DNA of 64,000 bases from Stutzerimonas azotifigens DSM 17556 (lineage in GTDB: Bacteria; Pseudomonadota; Gammaproteobacteria; Pseudomonadales; Pseudomonadaceae). The notes under the pieces were generated by a model. That model saw only the letters and a list, made by a program, of their open reading frames with translations, was not told the DNA's origin and made no database searches. The DNA is taken from assembly GCF_000425625.1 (NCBI RefSeq), contig NZ_AUDU01000016.1, positions 1 to 64,000 of the forward strand. Direction: 5' to 3'. Of this stretch, positions 8,695 to 19,188 are shown piece by piece (the stretch's first letter is position 1; each line of letters opens with the position of its first letter). A program made the translations under genes and the position numbers.

Positions 8695-9300
8695 GTGACT
8701 GACGATTTGCATGAGTTTCTCGGCGGCGCCACGCCGCTGGGCTGGATCGAGGCCGCGCTGGCCAACCAGGAGCTGATGCTGCTCGACCACGCCAACTGCG
8801 AGAAGAAGGCCGCGGGCACGGCGTTCCAGCTGATGTTCCGCTACACCGACAAGCCGGACCTGCAGCACCGCATGTCGCGCCTGGCGCGCGAGGAGCTGAG
8901 GCACTTCGAGCAGGTGCTGACGCTGATCCGCAGGCGTGGCATCGCGCTGCGCCAGGTCAGTTCCTCCCGCTACGCCGCCGGCCTGCGCGAGCTGGCGCGC
9001 AACCACGAACCCTTCCGCCTGGCCGACACGCTGGTCATCGGCGCCTTCATCGAGGCGCGCTCGTGCGAGCGCTTCGCGCTGCTGGTGCCGCACCTCGACG
9101 AGGAGCTCGGCAGGTTCTACCACGGCCTGCTGAAATCCGAGGCGCGGCATTTCCAGGATTACCTGAAGCTTGCCTACCTCTATGGCGAGCGGGCGGACGT
9201 CGAGGCGACCGTCGCGCGCGTGCGGGTCCGCGAATACGAGCTGATGAGCGAAGCGGACGGCGAGTTCCGCTTCCATAGCGGCGTACCGGCCGCCGCCTGA
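8695..9300 (+). CDS. miaE: tRNA-(ms2io6A)-hydroxylase MiaE
   Basis: Non-heme di-iron oxygenase that hydroxylates the isopentenyl group of ms2i6A37 in tRNAs reading UNN codons. The ferritin-like ligand pattern is visible: E in NQELMLLDHANCE, EELRHFE, then IEARSCERF and SEARHFQDY, giving the two ExxH-type pairs. The 201-residue length fits the family. Translation starts at GTG 8695 with GGAG about 7 nt upstream. Its stop is only 3 nt from the end of the convergent lpxH gene, so the transcripts overlap. Confidence 0.92.
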   Translation: MTDDLHEFLGGATPLGWIEAALANQELMLLDHANCEKKAAGTAFQLMFRYTDKPDLQHRMSRLAREELRHFEQVLTLIRRRGIALRQVSSSRYAAGLRELARNHEPFRLADTLVIGAFIEARSCERFALLVPHLDEELGRFYHGLLKSEARHFQDYLKLAYLYGERADVEATVARVRVREYELMSEADGEFRFHSGVPAAA

Positions 9301-9303
9301 GTT

Positions 9304-10035
9304 TCAGTCGAAGGGGAAGGGGAAGGGGAGCAGGCGCAGGCCGCCGGCGTCGGCCTCGATGAACCAGCCCCGCGCCTCCCAGTCTCCCAGCACCAGGCGC
9401 CGTGCGGGGGTGCCGTCGACGTCCAGCCGATGCTCGGCCGGGCGGTGCGTATGGCCATGGATCAGGGTGCGCAGTCCGGCGGCGCGCAGCGCCCGCTGCA
9501 CCTCCTCGGGCGTGACGTCGACAATGTCGGCCGGTTTCATGCGCGTCTGAGCATGGCTTTCGTTGCGCAGGCGGCTTGCCAGCCGGCGCCGTACCGACAG
9601 CGGCAGGTGGCGCAGTACGAACAGGGAGACGGGATTGCGCAGCCAGCGTCGCAGGCGCATGTAGGCCTGGTCGCGGGTGCACAGGCTGTCCCCGTGCATC
9701 AGCAGTACCGACTCGCCTGCCAGCGTGGTTACGCTCGGGTCGGCGAGCAGCGCGCAGCCGGCCATCCGACAGAAGCGCTCGCCGAGCAGGAAGTCGCGAT
9801 TGCCGTGCATCAGGTAGATGCGTACGCCGCGGTCGGCGAGGCTGCGCAGGGCGTCGGCGATGGAGCGCTGATAGGTGGACATGCCGTCGTCGCCGATCCA
9901 GGCCTCGAAGAAGTCGCCCAGAATGTACAGCGCCTCGGCCTGCGCGGCCTTCGTCTGGAGAAAATGCAGAAACGCCCGGGTGATGTCCGGGCGTTCCTCC
10001 TGCAGGTGCAGATCGGAGATCAGCAGGCTGGTCAT
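9304..10035 (-). CDS. lpxH: UDP-2,3-diacylglucosamine diphosphatase LpxH
   Basis: Calcineurin-like phosphoesterase that cleaves UDP-2,3-diacylglucosamine to lipid X in lipid A synthesis, at the inner face of the cytoplasmic membrane. Metal-binding motifs in order: LLISDLHL (start), [17 protein letters not shown] near residue 80, and LIHGHTHRP near the C-terminus. The 243-residue length is typical. It starts 2 nt downstream of the ppiB stop, giving a ppiB-lpxH operon as in P. aeruginosa. It converges on miaE without a terminator. Confidence 0.95.
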   Translation of the reverse strand: MTSLLISDLHLQEERPDITRAFLHFLQTKAAQAEALYILGDFFEAWIGDDGMSTYQRSIADALRSLADRGVRIYLMHGNRDFLLGERFCRMAGCALLADPSVTTLAGESVLLMHGDSLCTRDQAYMRLRRWLRNPVSLFVLRHLPLSVRRRLASRLRNESHAQTRMKPADIVDVTPEEVQRALRAAGLRTLIHGHTHRPAEHRLDVDGTPARRLVLGDWEARGWFIEADAGGLRLLPFPFPFD

Positions 10036-10037
10036 CG

Positions 10038-10532
10038 TCAGTCGACGATCTCGGCCTTCTCGATCACCACGTCGTCCACCGGCACGTCCTGGTGACCCGA
10101 CTTCATGGTCGTGGCCACGCCCTTGATGCTCTCGACCACGTCCATGCCTTCGACCACTTCGCCGAACACGGCGTAGCCCCAGCCCTGCACGGTAGGCGCG
10201 GTGTGGTCGAGAAAGGTATTGTCGGCGACGTTGATGAAGAACTGCGCGGAGGCCGAATGCGGCTCCATGGTGCGGGCCATGGCGATGGTCCCGACCTTGT
10301 TCGACAGGCCGTTGTTGGCCTCGTTCTTGATCGGCGCGCGGGTGGGCTTCTGTTTCATGCCGGGCTCGAAGCCGCCGCCCTGGATCATGAAATTGCCGAT
10401 GACGCGGTGGAAGACTGTGTTGTCGTAGTGGCCGGCCTTCACGTACTCCTTGAAGTTGGCAACGGTTGCCGGTGCCTTGTCTTCGAACAGCTCGAGCGTG
10501 ATGACGCCGTGATTGGTGTGCAGTTTGATCAT
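10038..10532 (-). CDS. ppiB: Peptidyl-prolyl cis-trans isomerase B (cyclophilin)
   Basis: Cytoplasmic cyclophilin of 164 residues without a signal peptide (start [17 protein letters not shown]). Catalytic and binding residues are in the standard positions: [13 protein letters not shown] with the catalytic Arg, then [12 protein letters not shown] and [15 protein letters not shown]. Catalyses proline isomerisation during protein folding. It is the first gene of the ppiB-lpxH pair and is transcribed divergently from glnS across a 190-nt spacer. Confidence 0.95.
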   Translation of the reverse strand: MIKLHTNHGVITLELFEDKAPATVANFKEYVKAGHYDNTVFHRVIGNFMIQGGGFEPGMKQKPTRAPIKNEANNGLSNKVGTIAMARTMEPHSASAQFFINVADNTFLDHTAPTVQGWGYAVFGEVVEGMDVVESIKGVATTMKSGHQDVPVDDVVIEKAEIVD

Positions 10533-10722
10533 GGTGAATTCCGTAACGGTGGACAGACAGACTCGACGTGTGGCCGGCAGCGGGTACCGAGCCGAGGCTT
10601 CGTACCGCCGGTCCCCGATCGGGGGCGCAGAGCCCTGTCAGGGGTTTGACGGGTCCGCTATGATAAGCGCTTTGATTTGGTCGGCCTACCCTGTGCCGCG
10701 CACTGCATACCGTAAGGACATC

Positions 10723-12390
<1,668 letters not shown>

Positions 12391-12476
12391 TCCGTCCGGG
12401 TGCCATGCCGGCACCCTGTCAGGGGCGGGCCCCGGCCCGCCTTTTCGCATGGCCTTTTCCGAATCGGTAAAACCAC

Positions 12477-13859
12477 ATGCTCGCCATCTACAACACCCTG
12501 ACCAAGAACAAGGAAGCCTTCGTGCCGCTGGACGGCAACCAGGTACGCATGTACGTCTGCGGCATGACCGTGTACGACCTCTGCCACATCGGCCACGCAC
12601 GGGTGATGGTCGCCTTCGACGTCATCGCCCGCTGGCTGCGGCGCAGCGGCTACGAGCTGACCTACGTACGCAACATCACCGACATCGAAGACAAGATCAT
12701 TCGTCGCGCCAACGAGAACGGCGAGCCCTTCGAGGCGCTGGTGGCGCGCATGATCGAGGCGATGCACGAGGACGAGTCGCGGCTCGGCGTGCAGCGTCCG
12801 GACCAGGAGCCGCGTGCCACCGAGCACATCACCGGGATGCACGCGATGATCCAGACGCTGATCGACAAGGGCTTCGCCTACGCGCCCGGCAACGGCGACG
12901 TGTACTACCGCGTCGGCCGCTTCCAGGGCTACGGCAAGCTTTCGCGCAAGCGCATCGAGGACCTGCGAATAGGCGCCCGCATCGAGGTGGGCGAGGCCAA
13001 GGAGGATCCGCTCGATTTCGTCCTGTGGAAGGCCGCCAAGCCGGGCGAGCCGTGCTGGCCCTCGCCCTGGGGCGCGGGGCGGCCCGGCTGGCACATCGAG
13101 TGCTCGGTGATGTCCACCTGCTGCCTGGGCGAGACCTTCGACATCCACGGCGGCGGGCCTGACCTGGTGTTCCCCCATCACGAGAACGAGATCGCCCAGA
13201 GCGAGGCGGCCACCGGCCAGCCGTACGCCAAGGCCTGGATGCACGCCGGCGCGGTGCGGGTCGACGGCGAGAAGATGTCCAAGTCGCTCGGCAATTTCTT
13301 CACCATTCGCGACGTGCTGGAGAAATTCCATCCGGAAGTGGTGCGCTACCTGCTGGTGGCGAGCCATTACCGCAGCCCGATCAATTATTCGCAGGAAAGC
13401 CTGAAGGAAGCCAAGGGCGCGCTCGAGCGCTTCTACCATGCGCTCAAGGGGCTGCCGGGCGTCGCGCCGGCCGGAGGCGAGGCCTTCGAGGAGCGCTTCG
13501 CCGCGGCCATGGACGATGATTTCAACACGCCGGAAGCCTGCGCGGTGCTGTTCGAGATGGTTCGAGAGATCAACCGTCTGCGCGAGTCCGAGCCGGCCGC
13601 CGCCGCTGGTCTCGCGGCACGCCTGAAGGCACTGGCCGAGCCGCTGGGCATTCTGCAGCTGGAGCCGGAGGCGTTTCTGCAGGCCGGCGCCCAAGGACGG
13701 GTCGATGCGCAGGAGGTGGAGCGCCTGATCGCTGCCCGCCTGCAAGCGCGTGCCGAGAAGAACTGGGCCGAATCCGACCGCATCCGCGACCGGCTCACCG
13801 CCATGGGCGTGCTGCTGGAAGACGGGAAGGGCGGCACGACCTGGCGACTGGCTGACTGA
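12477..13859 (+). CDS. cysS: Cysteinyl-tRNA synthetase
   Basis: Class I synthetase of 460 residues charging tRNA-Cys. Zinc ligands and signature: [20 protein letters not shown] (Cys and HIGH), [22 protein letters not shown], then the [10 protein letters not shown] loop near residue 265. The C-terminal helical anticodon-binding region (about 310-460) is complete. The gene lies downstream of glnS and upstream of a symmetric terminator that also serves folD. Confidence 0.97.
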   Translation: MLAIYNTLTKNKEAFVPLDGNQVRMYVCGMTVYDLCHIGHARVMVAFDVIARWLRRSGYELTYVRNITDIEDKIIRRANENGEPFEALVARMIEAMHEDESRLGVQRPDQEPRATEHITGMHAMIQTLIDKGFAYAPGNGDVYYRVGRFQGYGKLSRKRIEDLRIGARIEVGEAKEDPLDFVLWKAAKPGEPCWPSPWGAGRPGWHIECSVMSTCCLGETFDIHGGGPDLVFPHHENEIAQSEAATGQPYAKAWMHAGAVRVDGEKMSKSLGNFFTIRDVLEKFHPEVVRYLLVASHYRSPINYSQESLKEAKGALERFYHALKGLPGVAPAGGEAFEERFAAAMDDDFNTPEACAVLFEMVREINRLRESEPAAAAGLAARLKALAEPLGILQLEPEAFLQAGAQGRVDAQEVERLIAARLQARAEKNWAESDRIRDRLTAMGVLLEDGKGGTTWRLAD

Positions 13860-13872
13860 TTGTCATGGAACG

Positions 13873-13900
13873 AAAAAGGGCGCCCGAGAGCGCCCTTCTT
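13873..13900. terminator. Bidirectional terminator between cysS and folD
   Basis: AAGGGCGC-CCGAGA-GCGCCCTT with flanking A and T-rich runs lies between the convergent cysS and folD stops and can terminate both. Confidence 0.85.
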
Positions 13901-13916
13901 CATTCCGCCGACGGAA

Positions 13917-14771
13917 TCAGACGTGCAGGTGCTCGGCGGCGTGCAGGGTGTTTTCCAGCAGACAGGCGCGGGTCATCGGGCCGACACCGCCGGGTACCGG
14001 GGTGATCCAGGCGGCACGTGCCAGCGCCGGCTCGTATTCCACGTCGCCGACCAGGCGGCCGTCGGCCTGGCGGTTGATGCCGACGTCGATGACGATGGCT
14101 CCGGGCTTGATCCATTCGCCCTTGACCAGCCCCGGCTTGCCGGCCGCCACCACGACCAGGTCGGCACGGGAAACGTGGCTGGCCAGGTCATGGGTGAAGC
14201 GGTGGGTCACTGTGGTGGTGCAGCCGGCCAGCAGCAGCTCCAGCGCCATGGGGCGGCCGACGATGTTGGAGGCCCCGACGACCACCGCGTCCAGCCCGTA
14301 CAGGTCGACGCCGGTGCTGTGCAGCAGGGTCATGATGCCCTTGGGGGTGCACGGGCGCAGCAGCGGCATGCGCTGGGCCAGCCGGCCGATGTTGTAGGGG
14401 TGGAAGCCGTCCACGTCCTTGTCCGGACGAATGCGCTCGAGCAGCAGCGAGGCATCCAGGTGCGCCGGCAGCGGCAGTTGGACGAGGATGCCGTCGATCG
14501 CCGGGTCGTCGTTGAGCGTGTCGATCAGGGCGAGGAGGTCGTCCTGGCGGGTATCGGCGGGGAGGTCGTGGGCGACGGAATGGAAGCCCACTTCCTCGCA
14601 ATCCTTGCGCTTGTGTGCCACATAGACCTGCGAGGCCGGGTCGCTGCCCACCAGGATGACCGCGAGGCCCGGCGCGCGCAGCCCCTGGTTGCGGCGTTGG
14701 GTGACGCGTTCGGCGATCTGGAGACGGATGTCGGCAGCGATCTGCTTGCCGTCGATCAGTTGTGCGGTCAT
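13917..14771 (-). CDS. folD: FolD methylenetetrahydrofolate dehydrogenase/cyclohydrolase
   Basis: Bifunctional one-carbon enzyme of 284 residues that oxidises 5,10-methylene-THF and hydrolyses the product to 10-formyl-THF. Motifs: [22 protein letters not shown] with the catalytic Lys, [10 protein letters not shown], and the dinucleotide-binding region [13 protein letters not shown] and [14 protein letters not shown]. Start ATG 14771 ([16 protein letters not shown]) matches the family; longer upstream frames reach into the tRNA promoter. It is transcribed away from the tRNA cluster. Confidence 0.96.
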   Translation of the reverse strand: MTAQLIDGKQIAADIRLQIAERVTQRRNQGLRAPGLAVILVGSDPASQVYVAHKRKDCEEVGFHSVAHDLPADTRQDDLLALIDTLNDDPAIDGILVQLPLPAHLDASLLLERIRPDKDVDGFHPYNIGRLAQRMPLLRPCTPKGIMTLLHSTGVDLYGLDAVVVGASNIVGRPMALELLLAGCTTTVTHRFTHDLASHVSRADLVVVAAGKPGLVKGEWIKPGAIVIDVGINRQADGRLVGDVEYEPALARAAWITPVPGGVGPMTRACLLENTLHAAEHLHV

Positions 14772-14900
14772 GAACCTTGGTGTCGTCGAGGGGTGGAAAA
14801 AAGGACGCGCATTCTCGCATGCCGAGCGTGAGGGGCAAAGGCGGGTGGTCGCGTAAAAGGCGTAACTCCTTTTCCTCCAAGTATTTTTCGTTTTTTTGTG

Positions 14901-14929
14901 TTGACGCGTCAGGGACTGCTCTATAAGAT
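14901..14929 (+). promoter_or_regulatory. Promoter of the tRNA cluster
   Basis: TTGACG (14901-14906), a 17-nt spacer and TAAGAT (14924-14929) form a sigma-70 promoter. It is preceded by an AT-rich stretch resembling an UP element (14875-14900) and followed by a GC-rich discriminator (CGCCCC), as in stringently controlled stable-RNA promoters. The first tRNA begins about 100 nt downstream. Confidence 0.7.
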
Positions 14930-15036
14930 TCGCCCCGCTTGTCGAGCACAGCCTGCGGCTGGGTAACAAGGCTTGTCGGGAGCCACATCCCTTCGGGCCG
15001 GAGCATAAAGTCTGCGCTCCGATGAATGCAGATAAA

Positions 15037-15113
15037 GCGCCCGTAGCTCAGCTGGATAGAGCATCCGCCTTCTAAGCGGATGGTCGCAGGTTCGAGTCCT
15101 GCCGGGTGCGCCA
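15037..15113 (+). tRNA. tRNA-Arg (anticodon TCT)
   Basis: Seventy-seven nucleotides with encoded CCA. The acceptor stem GCGCCCG pairs with CGGGTGC (one G-U). The anticodon arm TCCGC-CTTCTAA-GCGGA gives anticodon TCT, reading AGA. The T arm contains GTTCGAGTC. First gene of the three-tRNA cluster. Confidence 0.95.
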
Positions 15114-15139
15114 TCCGGCTCGAAGCAAGCACAGATATG

Positions 15140-15215
15140 GTGGGCGTAGCTCAGTTGGTAGAGCACAGGATTGTGGCTCCTGGTGTCGTGGGTTCGATTC
15201 CCATCGTCCACCCCA
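15140..15215 (+). tRNA. tRNA-His (anticodon GTG)
   Basis: The anticodon arm CAGGA-TTGTGGC-TCCTG gives GTG, reading CAC/CAU. The acceptor stem GTGGGCG pairs with CGTCCAC, followed by C73 and an encoded CCA. The extra G at 15139 supplies the G-1 that marks tRNA-His and can pair with C73. Confidence 0.95.
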
Positions 15216-15264
15216 TATTTCAGACGCCAGGCGATGCCTGGCGTCTTGGTTTCCAGCCCGTTTT

Positions 15265-15349
15265 GCGGACGTGGTGAAATTGGTAGACACGCTGGATTTA
15301 GGTTCCAGTGCCGCAAGGTGTGAGAGTTCGAGTCTCTCCGTCCGCACCA
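15265..15349 (+). tRNA. tRNA-Leu (anticodon TAG)
   Basis: Eighty-five nucleotides with a long variable arm as expected for leucine. The anticodon arm CTGGA-TTTAGGT-TCCAG gives TAG, reading CUA/CUG. The acceptor GCGGACG pairs with CGTCCGC, then A and CCA. A decayed integrase starts 5 nt beyond its 3' end, so this tRNA was probably used as an integration site. Confidence 0.95.
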
Positions 15350-15353
15350 CCGT

Positions 15354-15770
15354 CTAAACCAAGGGGTTACGAGCTTCAAGCCTCGGCCTCCTTGATGCAC
15401 TGGACCTTCCACGCAGCGAGATCGTGACACACAAGCTGTCACGCACATCCGCCAACCCGTCCAGAATCGCGACCGCATCTCGGACCCTCGCTGGGGCCAG
15501 TGGGCATAGCGCTCGGTCATCATGATGGTGCTGTGCCCCGGCAGGTCCCTCACCTCGGTGAGCGGCACCCCGCGCTGATCAGATGAGCCGCGCAGGTATG
15601 GCGTAGGTCGTGGATCAGGAAGTCCGATATCCCCGCCTTTTCACATGCCTTGGCAAACCCGGCCCGAATGCTGGCCGAGCGTTCACCGTTCGATCGACAG
15701 AGGGCTGTCATCCTCTCTTCGTCCAGCTTTGCGGAATGGATCGAGCCGAGCTGCTCGCGCGGCCTGAAAT
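15354..15770 (-). pseudogene. Decayed tyrosine recombinase (phage/island integrase) C-terminus
   Basis: On the minus strand three frames together spell an integrase C-terminal half. RAGFAKACEKAGISDF and HDLRHTCAAHLISAG (box with catalytic R and H) lie at about 15570-15700. A frame change near 15570 leads to PLTEVRDLPGHSTIMM and TERYAHW, carrying the GH and the catalytic Tyr. A further frame change leads to the tail VRDAVAILDGLADV, ending at a stop at 15354-15356. The N-terminal half is missing. It abuts tRNA-Leu, the classical place for such genes. Two frameshifts mean it cannot make a working recombinase. Confidence 0.8.
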
Positions 15771-16090
15771 GATCGCCCGTCTCGCGCTCGTCATACGCCC
15801 ATGCAGGGCATGCTTGATCGAGATCCCGAGGGGCTCGGAGCGTTCCGTCAAGCGGCCGGACGGTACCGAGTGGTGGCATACCATGCCGGCCAGGCTCGAG
15901 CCGCCAGCCATCAGTGGTCTGCCACGCCTTCGGCATTTGGGTCATCACCAGCCCGCCCAGCGCCAGCAGGCCGATGGCGCCGCCGATGAAGTTGATGATC
16001 GCCTGTGTATCTATGGCAAATCTCTTCAGAGAGCACAAGCGTAACGGCGCCGAACAAGGATTCGCCAGGCCCTAGCAAGAAACGGCGCAA
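15771..16090. other. Degenerate stretch between the integrase remnant and the toxin-antitoxin genes
   Basis: No intact gene. On the minus strand near 15930-16020 a frame reads DTQAIINFIGGAIGLLALGG, which resembles the N-terminal membrane segment of small phage proteins. It is followed by low-complexity sequence running into the integrase remnant without a credible domain. This fits prophage or island debris, but the resemblance is weak. Confidence 0.3.
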
Positions 16091-16097
16091 GCTTTGG

Positions 16098-16126
16098 TTG
16101 AAAATGGTACAGGATGTTGTACTATT
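16098..16126 (+). promoter_or_regulatory. Promoter/operator of the yefM-yoeB genes
   Basis: TTGAAA (16098-16103), 16 nt, and TACTAT (16120-16125) form a plausible promoter. Overlapping it is the inverted pair GGTACA / TGTACT (GTAC at 16107-16110 and 16119-16122). YefM-type repressors bind TGTACA-like half sites, so antitoxin autorepression at this point is expected. The AT-rich sequence contrasts with the surroundings. Confidence 0.55.
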
Positions 16127-16196
16127 TGTCCGTCCAACGAAGCGGAAGCCGGGGCATGGATGCCCGGCAGACACCCACCCAGATTAGAGTGCCACC

Positions 16197-16472
16197 ATGA
16201 ATATTCTGACTTTTAGCCAGGCCCGAGCCAGCTTGAAGCAGACGATGGACGACGTCTGTCGCGACCACGCACCTACAGTGGTGACCCGCACCGGCGGGGA
16301 CCACGTAGTGTTGCTGTCGCTCAGTGACTTCAACAGCATGCAGGAAACGATGCACCTGCTGAGCTCGCCGAAGAATGCCAGCCGTTTAGCCGAGTCCATC
16401 GCTCAGCTGCGAGCCGGTAAGGCCCGAGTTCGGGATCTACCGACTGATGAGCAAGAAGAAACAAGGCAATAA
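16197..16472 (+). CDS. yefM: YefM/Phd-family antitoxin
   Basis: Protein of 91 residues starting MNILTFSQARASLKQTMDDV, the typical YefM N-terminal dimerisation/DNA-binding fold, with the conserved VVTRTGGDHVVLLSLSDFNSM core. The C-terminal third is helical and charged and would wrap the toxin. It neutralises YoeB and represses the operon. Its last 26 nt overlap the toxin reading frame, a usual arrangement that couples translation. An operator-like palindrome sits 70 nt upstream. Confidence 0.92.
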   Translation: MNILTFSQARASLKQTMDDVCRDHAPTVVTRTGGDHVVLLSLSDFNSMQETMHLLSSPKNASRLAESIAQLRAGKARVRDLPTDEQEETRQ

Positions 16473-16743
16473 GGTTCGCGCGAAAACTGCCCGTGTAGCC
16501 TGGACGGACATTGCTTGGGAGGACTACCTCTCGTGGCAGCAGGAAGACATGAAGATCGTCGAGGAGATCAACAATCTGCTCGAGGAGTGTTATCGGAATC
16601 CCTTCAAGGGCACGGGCAAGCCGGAGCCGCTGTCCGGTGACCTTACGGGGTTCTGGTCCCGCCGGATCACTAAGGAACACCGCTTGGTGTACTTGCCGGA
16701 GGATGAGATGGTCTATGTAGTGGCCTGTCGCTACCACTACTGA
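16447..16743 (+). CDS. yoeB: YoeB-family ribosome-dependent mRNA interferase toxin
   Basis: RelE-superfamily toxin of 98 residues that cleaves mRNA in the ribosomal A site. Catalytic residues by alignment to E. coli YoeB are present: Glu60 in GKPEPL, Arg73 in FWSRRIT, Arg79 in EHRLVY, His97 and Tyr98 in the terminal CRYHY. Compared with the 84-residue E. coli protein it has about 14 extra N-terminal residues rich in lysine (MSKKKQGNKVRAK), because no later start codon is available. It appears intact and probably active. Confidence 0.92.
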   Translation: MSKKKQGNKVRAKTARVAWTDIAWEDYLSWQQEDMKIVEEINNLLEECYRNPFKGTGKPEPLSGDLTGFWSRRITKEHRLVYLPEDEMVYVVACRYHY

Positions 16744-16763
16744 CAGATCGTCGAGGAATCCTG

Positions 16764-16970
16764 ATGCTGAAAGCTATACCGATCGTGCTCACCGCCTTCT
16801 CCATCGGAGTGGGCGGTCTGTCCTGCCAACTGCTGAGTGCGAAGCAGTCCGTTGAAACAAAAGTCTTCTCGTGCTTGCGCTTGGATGGTCAGGCGCAGCT
16901 GAGCTGCTTTAAGGAAGCATCCGGCCAGGCGCAACAGCTTGGCAAGCTAGCAAAGGGCCTTGCAGGGTAA
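16764..16970 (+). CDS. Small putative exported protein, unknown
   Basis: Protein of 68 residues starting MLKAIPIVLTAFSIGVGGLSC; the first 21 residues look like a signal peptide, possibly ending at a cysteine, though the lipobox (GLSC) is not canonical. The rest contains two further cysteines and a Gln/Lys-rich tail. GAGGAATCCTG before the ATG offers a ribosome site. It lies 20 nt after yoeB on the same strand. I do not recognise the family. It may be an accessory gene of the tRNA-adjacent pocket. Confidence 0.5.
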   Translation: MLKAIPIVLTAFSIGVGGLSCQLLSAKQSVETKVFSCLRLDGQAQLSCFKEASGQAQQLGKLAKGLAG

Positions 16971-17184
16971 TAGCTATCAGCCATCGTGATGGGGCTGCCC
17001 GAGGGTGTCTCCGACCTCCTCAAGTCCTGACTCAAGGGCTCTCTTGTCCGACCTTTCATGCTCTACGTCCTGGTCGTCGTACCAGGCCTTGCGGCGGGGC
17101 GACCGGCTTGGCGGTTCATTCCCGCTTGCCGATGAAATGTTGTCGCCGGGCGGGCAAGCGGGGTGCAAGGTCTACTCTTGCGTA

Positions 17185-17325
17185 ATGAGAAACCGAAAAT
17201 CACTTGGGGTAGGCGCCGGGCTGGCGATCGGAGTCGTCATCGGGGCGCTCGCCGACAACGTCGTGATGGGCATTGGCGTGGGGCTGGCGATCGGCATAGC
17301 GCTTTCGTTCGAATCCAGGCGCTAG
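17185..17325 (+). CDS. Small glycine-rich two-helix membrane peptide
   Basis: Frame of 46 residues, MRNRKSLGVGAGLAIGVVIG then a second GIGVGLAIGIAL helix, ending ESRR. The basic N-terminus and regularly spaced glycines (GxxxG) suggest a short hairpin in the inner membrane. A longer in-frame start at 17005 exists but the extra sequence is not protein-like. There is no strong ribosome site. Similar short glycine-zipper peptides occur widely in Pseudomonas without known function. Confidence 0.5.
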   Translation: MRNRKSLGVGAGLAIGVVIGALADNVVMGIGVGLAIGIALSFESRR

Positions 17326-17373
17326 CATGGGCAGAAGGAGTCGAGGCGAAACGACTCCGCTTCGGGAGGCATC

Positions 17374-17571
17374 ATGTCCGATTCGCTGACCTATTCAATG
17401 ATCGCCGCGGCGGCGGCCGTCATCGTGCTCGACCTGCTGGCCATCGTGAGCGTGTTCAAGAGCGAACGGAGCGTGGGAAGCAAGGCGCTCTGGGCGATCG
17501 GCATATCGCTGTTTCCGGTGTTGGGCCTGGTGTTCTGGTTCCTCGTCGGGGTGCGGCGCACGCGTCGCTGA
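17374..17571 (+). CDS. Small membrane protein with PLD-nuclease N-terminal (PLDc_N) fold
   Basis: Protein of 65 residues with two transmembrane helices (about 8-28 and 38-58) and the family-type ending GLVFWFLVGVRRTRR preceded by KALWAIGISLFPVLG. This is the PLDc_N/cardiolipin-synthase N-terminal membrane domain found on its own. Start ATG 17374 has GGGAGG about 7 nt upstream. Role unknown; stand-alone members are often near stress or toxin-resistance genes. Confidence 0.65.
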   Translation: MSDSLTYSMIAAAAAVIVLDLLAIVSVFKSERSVGSKALWAIGISLFPVLGLVFWFLVGVRRTRR

Positions 17572-17703
17572 CGGCGCGTGACGCCGCGCTTCCTTATATA
17601 GGGGCGCCGGCTGCCCCGTCGCAGTCCGCGGGCGTGCCGCATGGTGTCCTCCCGCGACCGCGCACCCGGCCGGGGGCTGTCCTTCGCGTGCAACCTGGGC
17701 AGG

Positions 17704-17732
17704 GTGACTTCTTTCAATCGACCCACTAGAAT
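17704..17732 (+). promoter_or_regulatory. Candidate promoter of tig
   Basis: GTGACT (17704-17709), a 17-nt spacer and TAGAAT (17727-17732), 57 nt upstream of the tig start codon. Four and five of six consensus matches. Confidence 0.45.
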
Positions 17733-17788
17733 GCATGCCCACTTTGCGGCCGGAATGCCGGCTTATGTCTGTGCAACGAGGAAGACCC

Positions 17789-19099
17789 ATGCAAGTTTCT
17801 GTTGAAAGCACCTCCGCTCTCGAGCGCCGCATGACCATCGGCGTACCGGCCGAGCGCATCGAGAACGAAGTCAACAAGCGTCTGCAGCAGACTGCCAGTC
17901 GTGCGAAGATTCCGGGCTTCCGTCCTGGCAAGGTACCGATGAGCGTCATCCGCCAGCGCTACGAAGCCGCTGCGCGTCAGGAAGCGTTGGGCGACCTGAT
18001 CCAGGCGACCTTCTACGAGGCCGTGGTGGCCGAGAAGCTCAACCCGGCCGGCGCCCCCTCGGTGGAGCCGAAGGTGTTCGAGAAGGGCAAGGACCTCGAG
18101 TACGTTGCCACCTTCGAGGTGTTCCCCGAGTTCACCGTCGCCGGCTTCGACGGCATCGAGATCGAGCGCCTGCAGTCGGAAGTGACCGACGCGGACGTCG
18201 ACAACATGCTCGACATCCTGCGCAAGCAGAACACCCGCTACGAGGCCGTCGAGCGCGCCGCCGAGAACGGTGACCAGCTGAACATCGATTTCGTCGGCAA
18301 GATCGACGGCGAAGCCTTCGCTGGCGGTTCGGCCAAGGGCACCCAGCTGGTGCTTGGCTCCGGTCGCATGATCCCCGGCTTCGAGGACGCCCTGGTGGGC
18401 GCCAAGGCCGGTGAAGAGCGCGTCATCAACCCGACCTTCCCCGAGGACTACCAGAACCTCGAGCTGGCCGGCAAGACCGCCGAGTTCACCGTGACCGTCA
18501 ACAGCGTCGCCGCGCCTCAGCTGCCCGAGCTGGACGACGCCTTCTTCGCCCAGTTCGGCGTCCAGGAAGGGGGCCTCGAAGGCTTCCGCGCCGAAGTGAA
18601 GAAGAACATGGAGCGCGAGCTGCGCCAGGCCATCAAGTCCAAGGTCAAGAACCAGGTCATGGACGGGCTGATCGCCACCAACCCGATCGAGGTGCCCCAG
18701 GCGCTGATCGGCAACGAGGTCGATCGTCTGCGTCGTCAGGCCGTTCAGCAATTCGGCGGCAACATCAACCCCGACCAGCTGCCGGCCGAGCTCTTCACCG
18801 AGCAGGCCAAGCGCCGCGTGGTGCTGGGGCTGATCGTCGCCGAGGTGGTCAAGCAGCACGAGCTCAAGCCGGACGAAGCGCGCGTACGCGAGCTGATCGA
18901 GGAGATGGCTTCCGCCTATCAGGAACCCGAGCAGGTGGTGGCCTGGTACTACAAGAACGACGAGCAGTTGAACGAAGTCCGTTCGGTTGTGCTCGAAGAG
19001 CAAGTTGTAGATACTGTGCTGCAGCAGGCGAAGGTGACCGACAAGCAGGTCCCCTACGAAGAAGCCGTCAAACCTGCGGAAGCCCAGCAAGCGGGCTGA
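17789..19099 (+). CDS. tig: Trigger factor
   Basis: Ribosome-associated chaperone and prolyl isomerase of 436 residues. The N-terminal ribosome-binding domain contains the GFRPGKVP signature (about 40-50). The FKBP-type PPIase domain (about 150-240, [15 protein letters not shown]) is followed by the C-terminal helical chaperone domain. Start ATG 17789 ([15 protein letters not shown]) has GAGGAAG 7 nt upstream; the upstream ATG frames are not conserved. First gene of the tig-clpP-clpX-lon-hupB-ppiD run, which links nascent-chain folding with proteolysis. Confidence 0.97.
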   Translation: MQVSVESTSALERRMTIGVPAERIENEVNKRLQQTASRAKIPGFRPGKVPMSVIRQRYEAAARQEALGDLIQATFYEAVVAEKLNPAGAPSVEPKVFEKGKDLEYVATFEVFPEFTVAGFDGIEIERLQSEVTDADVDNMLDILRKQNTRYEAVERAAENGDQLNIDFVGKIDGEAFAGGSAKGTQLVLGSGRMIPGFEDALVGAKAGEERVINPTFPEDYQNLELAGKTAEFTVTVNSVAAPQLPELDDAFFAQFGVQEGGLEGFRAEVKKNMERELRQAIKSKVKNQVMDGLIATNPIEVPQALIGNEVDRLRRQAVQQFGGNINPDQLPAELFTEQAKRRVVLGLIVAEVVKQHELKPDEARVRELIEEMASAYQEPEQVVAWYYKNDEQLNEVRSVVLEEQVVDTVLQQAKVTDKQVPYEEAVKPAEAQQAG

Positions 19100-19123
19100 C
19101 AGGTCTCTACAATTCGAGCGCAC

Positions 19124-19158
19124 AAACATAAGCCAGCCTCGTGCTGGCTTATGTGTTT
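19124..19158 (+). terminator. Hairpin between tig and clpP
   Basis: ACATAAGCCAGC-CTCGT-GCTGGCTTATGT is a perfect 12-bp stem followed by GTTTG. It can act as a terminator or attenuator that partly uncouples clpP from tig. The T run is short. Confidence 0.6.
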
Positions 19159-19188
19159 GAGGCATGACAAAGGGAGTAACGCAGGAAC

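Noticed and set aside
10640-10670. Promoter TTGACG...TATGAT before glnS
   Set aside because: The two hexamers are only 7 nt apart, too close for sigma-70; no good alternative -35 was seen.
15072-15350. Open frames on both strands across the tRNA genes
   Set aside because: They are translations of tRNA sequence and its complement, a known annotation artefact.
15320-16200. Second attachment site copying the tRNA-Leu 3' end
   Set aside because: I looked for a repeat of the T arm/acceptor sequence in the pocket; only an 8-nt match (GTCCGTCC near 16128) is present, too short to claim.
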